DNA from: a bacterium
Lineage (GTDB): Bacteria > NPL-UPA2 > JAUVJM01
Direction: 5' to 3'
Length of the DNA: 6,507 bases
Assembly: GCA_030596585.1 (NCBI GenBank)
Contig: JAUVJM010000076.1
Span: 1-6,507 of the forward strand
Shown one piece after another: positions 1 to 5,421 of this stretch. Numbering within the stretch: position 1 is the stretch's first letter; every line of letters starts with the position of its first letter. The notes under the pieces were generated by a model. That model was not told the DNA's origin. It worked only from the letters and a program-made list of their open reading frames with translations, and ran no database searches. A program made the translations under genes and the position numbers.

Positions 1-861
1 CACGCAAATATGCTCGGTAAAAGCGTAGACGAGCTTATCGATAAGTGCCTTTATGATTTTTTTCTGCCTGATATAGCCAAATCCAGAAAAGCAAAAATAG
101 ATGAAGTTTTCAAGACAGGAAAGCCGGTCCGCTTTACAGACAGCCTGAACGAAAAAACGTACGACGTACATTGCTGTCCTATCTTTAGCAATGAGGGGGA
201 GACAACAGCAGTTGCTGTGTGTGCCCGCGACATCACCGAACAGGTATCGGCAGAGGTATCGCTTAAACAAAACTTTGCAGAACTGCAAAAAAGATTGGAT
301 GAAACAGTTAATGCTTTGTCCTCCGTAGTAAAAATGCGGGATCCCTATACCTCCGATCATCAGCGGCGGGTAACTCAGATAGCCTGTGCCATAGCTCATG
401 AGATGGGTCTTTCAAAAGATCAGGTTGCTGGGATTCGTGTCGGCGGACTCATTCATGATATCGGCAAGATACACGTGCCTGCTGAAATCCTTAGCAATCC
501 CGGTCCGTTAACCGAAGCCGAATTCAATCTTGTCAAAAGTCATCCCGAAATTGGTTACGACATAGTGAAGGGGATAGGATTTCCATGGCCTGTTGCCAAA
601 ATGATACTTCAACATCACGAAAGGTTGGATGGTTCCGGATACCCTTTAGGTCTACAGGGTAAAAAGATTATCCTGGAAGCAAGAATCTTAGGAATAGCTG
701 ATGTCGTTGAGGCTATGGCTTCTCACCGGCCTTACCGACCGGCGATTGGTATTGATAAGGCCATTGAAGAAATCTCAAGAAATAGGGATATCCTTTATGA
801 TGCCGAAGCAGCAGATGCCCTCCTGAGGCTCTTTAAAGAGAAGAGGTTGAAGTTAGGCTAA
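1..861 (+). CDS. PAS / HD-GYP domain cyclic-di-GMP phosphodiesterase, 5'-truncated
   Basis: The reading frame is open from the first base, and the first in-window Met (position 10) lies inside a PAS fold, so the true start is upstream. Numbering from that Met, residues 1-77 are the end of a PAS sensor domain (GKSVDELI near its start, ARDITEQ at its end). Residues 78-105 form a probable helical linker, and residues 106-280 form an HD-GYP domain. Visible family residues are H117 (SDHQRRV), H149-D150 (HDIGK), H178 (SHPEIG), the signature HHERLDGSGYP at 202-212 and D231 (IADVVEAM). The metal-binding set and the GYP triad therefore look intact. HD-GYP enzymes hydrolyse cyclic di-GMP to pGpG or GMP. 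The in-window part is predicted to be cytoplasmic, with the PAS domain sensing an unknown signal. Further sensor or receiver domains may lie upstream. The protein ends soon after the catalytic domain. The activity is inferred from motifs, and I see no functional link to the downstream genes. Confidence 0.93.
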   Translation, partial: HANMLGKSVDELIDKCLYDFFLPDIAKSRKAKIDEVFKTGKPVRFTDSLNEKTYDVHCCPIFSNEGETTAVAVCARDITEQVSAEVSLKQNFAELQKRLDETVNALSSVVKMRDPYTSDHQRRVTQIACAIAHEMGLSKDQVAGIRVGGLIHDIGKIHVPAEILSNPGPLTEAEFNLVKSHPEIGYDIVKGIGFPWPVAKMILQHHERLDGSGYPLGLQGKKIILEARILGIADVVEAMASHRPYRPAIGIDKAIEEISRNRDILYDAEAADALLRLFKEKRLKLG

Positions 862-995
862 GGGGTTGCAGTCTTTGAGCTTCCTCCTGCCTGCATGAAT
901 TCTTTAACGATTCCTTTTTCTTGTAAACATAACTCTCCTCTATTCAACCACCAAATCGAGGCCATTATGTGAGTCCATCCGTGAAGATAAAATTG

Positions 996-1023
996 TTGAC
1001 ACAGGTCTTGCGCAGGATATACT
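996..1023 (+). promoter_or_regulatory. sigma70-type promoter for the oxidoreductase gene
   Basis: A perfect -35 box TTGACA (996-1001) is separated by 16 bases from a -10 box TATACT (1018-1023, five of six consensus positions). Transcription would begin near 1030, giving a leader of only about 25 bases before the ATG at 1056. The leader contains the Shine-Dalgarno AGGAG (1044-1048), 7 bases before the start codon. I see no convincing operator palindrome around it. It may also drive the ATPase genes if the hairpin at 2191-2217 is read through. Confidence 0.75.
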
Positions 1024-1055
1024 AATCAGGCGTAGTACGAAACAGGAGAGAGAAA

Positions 1056-2201
1056 ATGGAACAGGTTAGAATCGGGGTAATCGGGGTCAGCGGTCGGGGG
1101 GTCTTGTACAAACACTGGCATAATCCTGATGGGCAGTCCGTAGTTACGGGTGGAGCAGACGTGCGGCAAGATGCCCTGGATGAGTTTAGCAAAGGTGTGG
1201 GGAAAGACGTTTTTGTAACTCTAAACTACCGTGAATTGCTCGAGAGAAACGACGTCGATGCAATAGTTGTCACCTCGCCCGATTTCACTCATGAAGAATA
1301 TGCCGTTGCCGCACTTGAGGCGGGCAAGCACGTTTTTTGTGAAAAGCCGATGGCTATAACCACAGATGGCTGTGACAGAGTACTTGAAACATGGAGGAAA
1401 TCCGGGAAAAAGCTGATGGTTGGTCACAACATGCGGTACATGAGGATATTCCGCACGATGAGGGAGATTGTTTCATCCGGAGCAATTGGCGAGATAAAGG
1501 CTGTCTGGGTGCGCCACTTCGTAGGGAGTGGGGGAGACTGGTATTTCCATGACTGGCATGCCGTCAGGGAAAAGAGCACAGGGCTTCTATTGCAGAAAGC
1601 ATCTCATGATATTGACATGATACACTGGATTACCGGTGTTTATACGAAGAAGGTTGCGGCTTTTGGAAGTCTTGACTTCTTCGGGGGCGATAAGCCCGAT
1701 GACCTTACGTGCTCATCCTGCGGTGAGAAAGATACTTGCACCGAAGCGCAGTTTAACACAAGACAGCAATGTGCTTTCCGCAGGGAAATAGACGTTGAAG
1801 ATAATACAGTTGTCATCATGGAACTTGAAAACGGCATAAAGGCATCGTACCAGCAATGCCATTTCACGCCTGATTATTTCAGGAACTACACGTTTATCGG
1901 GACCGAAGGCAGGATAGAGAATCTCGATGATGAATCGAAAGTCATAGTTCGGACAAGAAGTCTTTCAAAGAAATGGAAAAACTATGCAGACCGCACCTAT
2001 GACATAAAACCTGCAAGAGGCGGGCATGGAGGAGCTGACCCGGTTATCTGCAAGGATTTTGTTGATATGATCGTATCAGACCAAGACCCTCTTGCAATTC
2101 CTGAAGCGGGACGGATGAGTGTGGCAGTGGGATGCGCCGCTACTGAGTCTCTGAGAAACGGCGGCAGGGTAGTGGAAGTTTCCCCGCTTCAAAAAGCCTG
2201 A
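1056..2201 (+). CDS. Gfo/Idh/MocA family NAD(P)-dependent oxidoreductase with a cysteine cluster
   Basis: This 381-residue protein has the usual length and layout of the family. An N-terminal Rossmann domain carries a glycine-rich dinucleotide loop (GVIGVSGRG, residues 7-15) and the family signature EKP (96-98, with Lys97 the likely catalytic lysine). A C-terminal alpha/beta substrate domain follows. The second catalytic motif reads LQKASHDID (179-187): the His is kept (H184), but the Asp often found four residues before it is replaced by Gln180, followed by Lys181. I recall such a variant in part of the family. Cys219, Cys222, Cys228 and Cys239 form a CxxC-x5-C-x10-C cluster that could hold a metal or be structural. 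Family members oxidise or reduce sugars, inositols and related polyols. The substrate cannot be read from the sequence. The start ATG has AGGAG 7 bases upstream and sits behind its own promoter. The gene precedes the ATPase genes by about 50 bases, but no functional link is evident. Confidence 0.92.
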   Translation: MEQVRIGVIGVSGRGVLYKHWHNPDGQSVVTGGADVRQDALDEFSKGVGKDVFVTLNYRELLERNDVDAIVVTSPDFTHEEYAVAALEAGKHVFCEKPMAITTDGCDRVLETWRKSGKKLMVGHNMRYMRIFRTMREIVSSGAIGEIKAVWVRHFVGSGGDWYFHDWHAVREKSTGLLLQKASHDIDMIHWITGVYTKKVAAFGSLDFFGGDKPDDLTCSSCGEKDTCTEAQFNTRQQCAFRREIDVEDNTVVIMELENGIKASYQQCHFTPDYFRNYTFIGTEGRIENLDDESKVIVRTRSLSKKWKNYADRTYDIKPARGGHGGADPVICKDFVDMIVSDQDPLAIPEAGRMSVAVGCAATESLRNGGRVVEVSPLQKA

Positions 2202-2217
2202 TTTGCCAGCTTTTTTT
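2191..2217 (+). terminator. possible weak intrinsic terminator at the end of the oxidoreductase gene
   Basis: AAAAAGC (2191-2197) can pair with GCTTTTT (2209-2215) across an 11-base loop, and the T run continues to 2217 (seven T in all). The loop contains the TGA stop of the oxidoreductase gene. The stem has only two G-C pairs, so termination would be partial at best. It marks a likely transcriptional boundary or attenuation point before the ATPase genes. Confidence 0.35.
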
Positions 2218-2250
2218 GATTGGAGATGCCCGCAGTTGGCGGGTTTAGAG

Positions 2251-3231
2251 ATGGAAGATTGTAGATATGCTTACGCGGTAGCCAGGATAAGGGCGCTTGA
2301 GACGAGGCTTCTTACGCTCCAGGATATGAGAGAATTTCTGGAAGCTGTGGATGAGGAAAGCCTTTTCAGGATGCTGCGCGCTGCAGCGTATGGATCGGCG
2401 AAGGAAGCTGTTGAGGAGAAGCTGAGTGATGAGTCTGCGGAGACGATTTCCCTGCTGAAAGAGCTCAGTTTGGATGCGGAGCTGACGCAGCTTCTGACTC
2501 TGAAATACGATTTCCACAACCTCAGAGTTCTCCTCAAGGCGAAGCACTTTCCCCGGGAGGTGGAGTTTCTCCTTGTTACGGGCGGGAGTCTGGATGCGGA
2601 AAAGATTAAATATGCTTTGACTGAAGGGAAAATGCATCATCTCCCCGCCGCTTTTGCGGAAGCGATAGAAAAGGCGGAAGCAGGTTTTGAAAAAAGCGCG
2701 GATGCCGGAACAATAGATGCGATTCTTGACAGGGAATTCGGGGACGTTTTCTACCGGTGTTCTCTTGGATACGGACATGAGTTCTTTGTGCGGTTTGCGG
2801 CTGTTCTGGCGGATTTGTCAAACATAAAAAATTTCTTCCGGGTTCATAATCTGGGAGGAGACAGAGAGTTTCTCGAAAGCCTGTTACTCGGAAATGGGAC
2901 ACTGGAAGAAGGCTTGTTTCTTTCGTATACCGGTCATCCGGTCGAAGAGTTTGTCAGCCGGCTCAAGTTTAGCGACTATTTCGACCTTGTCGAGGAAGGC
3001 GCTGATTACTGGAAGGAGAGGGGTTCTGTCGTCAGGCTGGAGAGGTTGATTGATGAGTACCCTCTAAATTTCATCCGGTCTGCACAATATGTGGTTTTCG
3101 GGCCGGAGCCGCTCTTTGCTTACGGCGTGGCGAAGGACAACGAGTTGAAGTCAATACGGGCCATCGTTCGCGGCAGGATGGATAATGTGCCGGTTGATAT
3201 GGTGAGAGAGAGAATTCCGTTCTTATCTTAA
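2251..3231 (+). CDS. atpC: V/A-type ATP synthase subunit C (subunit d homologue)
   Basis: This 326-residue protein is a V/A-ATPase subunit C, the funnel-shaped socket linking the central rotor stalk (D/F) to the membrane ring of K subunits. Supporting features are the N-terminal YAYAVARIRALETRLL, the mid-protein YDFHNLRVLLKAK and NIKNFFRVHNL helices, and the C-terminal block around PLFAYGVAKDNELKSIR followed by GRMDNVP. Such blocks recur in the three-fold repeated, all-helical fold of this family. The length is normal. I chose the ATG at 2251 because the family motif begins six residues later. In-frame TTG codons at 2203 and 2236 would only add residues with no family resemblance, and 2203 lies inside the hairpin at 2191-2217. 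The Shine-Dalgarno is poor (GGCGGG at 2238-2243, 7 bases upstream). C is the first ATPase gene here; I, K and E, which often precede it in bacterial operons, are not present upstream. Confidence 0.93.
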   Translation: MEDCRYAYAVARIRALETRLLTLQDMREFLEAVDEESLFRMLRAAAYGSAKEAVEEKLSDESAETISLLKELSLDAELTQLLTLKYDFHNLRVLLKAKHFPREVEFLLVTGGSLDAEKIKYALTEGKMHHLPAAFAEAIEKAEAGFEKSADAGTIDAILDREFGDVFYRCSLGYGHEFFVRFAAVLADLSNIKNFFRVHNLGGDREFLESLLLGNGTLEEGLFLSYTGHPVEEFVSRLKFSDYFDLVEEGADYWKERGSVVRLERLIDEYPLNFIRSAQYVVFGPEPLFAYGVAKDNELKSIRAIVRGRMDNVPVDMVRERIPFLS

Positions 3232-3233
3232 GA

Positions 3234-3239
3234 AAGGAA
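3234..3239 (+). promoter_or_regulatory. orphaned Shine-Dalgarno sequence after the subunit C stop
   Basis: AAGGAA lies directly after the TAA of subunit C, where a ribosome-binding site for a closely spaced next gene would be expected. No start codon follows at usable distance. The subunit F start is about 100 bases further on, beyond the palindromic repeat. I read this as the former ribosome-binding site of subunit F, separated from it by the repeat (inference). Confidence 0.4.
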
Positions 3240-3240
3240 C

Positions 3241-3334
3241 AAAGTGGCAAAGGCACAAAGGCACAAAGTAAAAACATCGGCTGTCCGATTTTTTCAAAAA
3301 CTCTGTGCCTCTGTGCCTCTATGCCTCTGTGCCT
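3241..3334. repeat. palindromic intergenic repeat made of 8-base units (MITE/REP-like)
   Basis: The left arm holds tandem AAAGGCAC-type units (3249-3268). The right arm holds four CTCTGTGC-type units, the third reading CTCTATGC (3301-3334). The two arms are inverted copies: bases 3249-3269 pair with 3300-3320 at 18 of 21 positions. Pairing can continue outward over GGC (3246-3248) with 3323-3325 after a two-base bulge (3321-3322). The three mismatches are all A against C and fall exactly 8 bases apart (3250, 3258, 3266). A second, smaller hairpin sits in the loop. No transposase is encoded, and I see no clear target-site duplication. I recall GGCACAGAGGCACAGAG-like intergenic repeats in many environmental bacterial genomes, which this resembles. 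Family identity needs a genome-wide search. Confidence 0.8.
3270..3294 (+). terminator. terminator-like hairpin at the centre of the intergenic repeat
   Basis: ATCGG (3276-3280) and CCGAT (3285-3289) form a perfect five-base-pair stem around the loop CTGT, followed directly by a T run through 3294. The preceding A run (3270-3274) can pair with the T run, with C3275 bulged, so the structure is nearly symmetrical and would read as a terminator on either strand. It lies between the C and F genes of the ATPase operon. Full termination would be harmful to ATPase synthesis, so it is more likely leaky or masked by the outer stem of the repeat. Confidence 0.5.
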
Positions 3335-3341
3335 ATTTATT

Positions 3342-3641
3342 ATGATAGCCATAATCGGAGACAGGGAATCCATATTGCCTTTCAAGGCATTTGGTGTGGC
3401 AGCTTTTGAGGCAGGCAAACCTGAAGAAGCGCGAGAGTTGATTGATTCAATGGTGCCGGAGGAGTATGATGTAGTGTTGATACTTGAGGAACTTATGCAG
3501 GGACTCGAAGAGATGGGACTGAAAACCGGGATGAATATGGTTGCGGTTCCTGGACGCAGAGGCAGTTCGGGATACGGGAAACTGCTTCTTAAGAAGAACA
3601 TCCAAAGAGCTATTGGTACCGGAGGGCAGGAGATTGGCTGA
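3342..3641 (+). CDS. atpF: V/A-type ATP synthase subunit F
   Basis: This 99-residue protein fits subunit F, the small Rossmann-like subunit that binds subunit D in the central rotor shaft and modulates ATPase activity. It begins with the family-like MIAIIGDRESILPFKAFG, continues with a central YDVVLILEEL strand region, and has VPGRRGSSGYG near the C-terminus. Length and gene position (between C and A) match the family. I chose the ATG at 3342 because the conserved strand begins there. An in-frame ATG at 3321 would add seven residues (MPLCLFI) encoded wholly by the repeat. Neither start has a recognisable Shine-Dalgarno; the only good one lies before the repeat, about 100 bases away. The last 8 bases overlap subunit A. 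The gap to C is 110 bases, unlike the overlapping junctions downstream. Confidence 0.9.
   Translation: MIAIIGDRESILPFKAFGVAAFEAGKPEEARELIDSMVPEEYDVVLILEELMQGLEEMGLKTGMNMVAVPGRRGSSGYGKLLLKKNIQRAIGTGGQEIG
3621..3636 (+). promoter_or_regulatory. ribosome-binding site and TTG start of subunit A
   Basis: GGAGGG (3621-3626) lies 7 bases before TTG (3634-3636), within the last codons of subunit F. A second purine stretch AGGAGA abuts the TTG. The residues after the TTG (AEGRIIKISGPLVVA) match the usual N-terminus of subunit A. The next in-frame Met, at 3688, would remove part of the N-terminal beta-barrel, so the TTG is the best start. Confidence 0.75.
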
Positions 3642-5421
3642 AGGCAGAATAATCAAAATATCCGGGCCGCTGGTCGTTGCCGGGGGCATGGTTGATGCGA
3701 GAATGCATGATGTGGCGCGGGTGAGCGAGAAGAATTTGCTCGGTGAGATTATTGAACTTCGCGGAGAAGAAGCCTCGATTCAGGTTTATGAGGAGACGGG
3801 AGGGCTGAGGATAGGCGAGCCGGTCGTATGCACGGGCGAGCCGCTCAGTGTAGAACTTGGGCCGGGGTTGATTAGCTCCATATACGATGGTATCCAGCGG
3901 CCTCTTGAGAAGATTCGTCAGAAGGCGGGTGAATATATCACTCGCGGTCTTTATTTACCCGGGCTTGACCGCGAGAAGAAGTGGTTGCTTGAGCCGATAG
4001 TGAGAGAGGGAGATGAAGTTGCTGCCGGCGACGTGCTCGGAGAAATTCAGGAGACTAAGGTAGTTCGCCACAGGGTATTGGTTCCTCCGGGAGTTGCGGG
4101 ACGCATTAAATCTATAGGTGAAGGGGAGTTCTCCGTGGAGGATACGTTTGTTCGCTTAGAGACGGAGTCTGGAGAAAAAGAGCTCAATATGCTTCAGAGA
4201 TGGCCTGTTCGTCTTGAGAGACCGGTCAACGAGAAGCTGACTCCCGAGAAGATATTGGTTACCGGACAGAGGGTAACGGATACGTTCTTTCCCATTGCTG
4301 AGGGGGGCACTGCCTGCATTCCCGGTCCTTTTGGAAGCGGCAAGACGGTTTACCTGCATTCGTTTGCCAAATGGGCACATGCTGACATTATCGTGTATAT
4401 CGGCTGTGGGGAGAGAGGGAACGAGATGACGGATGTGTTGATGGAGTTCCCTGAACTGAATGACCCCAGGTCCGGCGGCAAGTTGATTGAAAAGACTGTC
4501 CTGATTGCCAATACTTCAAACATGCCTGTTGCGGCGAGGGAGGCTTCCATATACACGGGGATTACCATCGCTGAGTATTTCCGCGACATGGGATACAGCG
4601 TGGCGGTGATGGCGGATTCCACGTCGAGATGGGCTGAAGCATTGAGAGAAATGTCCGGAAGGCTTGAGGAGATGCCGGGCGAGGAAGGATATCCCGCATA
4701 TCTCCCTTCAAGGCTTGCCCAGTTCTATGAGCGGGCAGGGAGAGTGGTATGTCTCGGAGCCGATACGCGGGAAGGAGCCCTTAGTGTGGTGGGTGCTGTT
4801 TCTCCTCCCGGCGGGGATTTGGCTGACCCCGTGGTTCAGGCGACTCTGAAAGTGGTGCAGGTTTTCTGGAGTTTGGAGGATAACTTAGCTTACAGGAGAC
4901 ACTTCCCGGCGATTAGCTGGCTGAACAGCTATTCCCTCTATGTTGAGAGTCTCAGAGATTCCATGGGAAGAGAGGTATCGCCTGAGTGGCCGGAACTGCG
5001 CCGCGAGGCTATGAGACTGCTTCAGGGGGAAGCGGAGCTTGAGGAGATTGCGAGACTGGTTGGACTTGACACTCTCTCGATGCAGGACAGGCTTGTTCTG
5101 GAGTCAGCCAAATCAATCAGAGAAGATTTCCTCCACCAGAATGCTTTTCATGAAATAGACACATATACTTCGCCCGGAAAACAGTATCGTATGCTGAAGG
5201 TGATAATGGAGTTTCACGGGATGTGTCTTCTGGAACTTGAGAAAGGAGCAGAGTTGAGCCGGCTTATGGGACTCCCTGTCAGGGAAGAAATAGTCAGGAT
5301 GAAATATATCCCGGAGGAAAAGGCTGAGGCTTTTGATGATATTGAAAAGAAGATGAAACAGGAGATTGAAACCCTTGTAAAAGACAGATTGCCGAACAAA
5401 GTGAGGCCCAAAGATGCTTAA
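3634..5421 (+). CDS. atpA: V/A-type ATP synthase catalytic subunit A
   Basis: This 595-residue protein has the typical length for the catalytic subunit of the V/A-ATPase A3B3 hexamer, which couples ATP hydrolysis or synthesis to ion movement through the membrane sector. Domains in order are an N-terminal beta-barrel (about 1-75, ending near TGEPLSVELGPG), the bulge insertion specific to A subunits (about 115-190), the nucleotide-binding domain, and a helical C-terminal domain (from about 440). The Walker A loop is GPFGSGKT (231-238, Lys237). The catalytic Glu260 and Arg261 sit in CGERGNEM, followed by ADSTSRWAEALRE (327-339) and SPPGGDLADPV (390-400). All active-site elements look intact, and no intein interrupts the P-loop, a common intein site in this family. 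It overlaps F and B by 8 bases each, so coupled translation is likely. Whether the enzyme moves protons or sodium cannot be told, because subunit K is outside the window. Confidence 0.97.
   Translation: MAEGRIIKISGPLVVAGGMVDARMHDVARVSEKNLLGEIIELRGEEASIQVYEETGGLRIGEPVVCTGEPLSVELGPGLISSIYDGIQRPLEKIRQKAGEYITRGLYLPGLDREKKWLLEPIVREGDEVAAGDVLGEIQETKVVRHRVLVPPGVAGRIKSIGEGEFSVEDTFVRLETESGEKELNMLQRWPVRLERPVNEKLTPEKILVTGQRVTDTFFPIAEGGTACIPGPFGSGKTVYLHSFAKWAHADIIVYIGCGERGNEMTDVLMEFPELNDPRSGGKLIEKTVLIANTSNMPVAAREASIYTGITIAEYFRDMGYSVAVMADSTSRWAEALREMSGRLEEMPGEEGYPAYLPSRLAQFYERAGRVVCLGADTREGALSVVGAVSPPGGDLADPVVQATLKVVQVFWSLEDNLAYRRHFPAISWLNSYSLYVESLRDSMGREVSPEWPELRREAMRLLQGEAELEEIARLVGLDTLSMQDRLVLESAKSIREDFLHQNAFHEIDTYTSPGKQYRMLKVIMEFHGMCLLELEKGAELSRLMGLPVREEIVRMKYIPEEKAEAFDDIEKKMKQEIETLVKDRLPNKVRPKDA

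Noticed and set aside
829..840. Perfect 12-base palindrome CTCTTTAAAGAG
   Set aside because: It falls within the HD-GYP coding sequence, is A/T-rich in the centre and lacks a T run; most likely chance.
883..972. AGGAGG on the minus strand (883-888) and a 25-codon plus-strand frame from ATG 895
   Set aside because: No minus-strand start codon follows the AGGAGG at usable distance, and the small plus-strand frame has no Shine-Dalgarno or coding character.
2203..2250. TTG at 2203 as the start of subunit C
   Set aside because: It lies in the loop of the hairpin after the oxidoreductase stop, has no ribosome-binding site, and would add 16 residues without family resemblance.
2245..2778. 177-codon open frame on the minus strand inside subunit C
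   Set aside because: It lies wholly antisense to a clearly recognised gene. Its translation is rich in Arg, Ser and Phe with no recognisable motif, as expected of a shadow frame.
3249..3334. Short tandem units that might suggest a CRISPR array
   Set aside because: The units are only 8 bases, contiguous without spacers, and arranged as two inverted arms.
3321..3341. Earlier in-frame ATG for subunit F within the repeat
   Set aside because: It adds seven residues encoded by the repeat and has no Shine-Dalgarno; the family N-terminus fits the ATG at 3342. It remains possible as a minor start.
3071..3601. 176-codon minus-strand frame spanning the end of C, the repeat and subunit F
   Set aside because: It is antisense to two conserved genes and crosses the palindromic repeat; no family resemblance was seen.
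4320..4347. Possible intein at the subunit A P-loop
   Set aside because: The P-loop reads continuously as GPFGSGKTVY with the normal protein length, so no intein is present.
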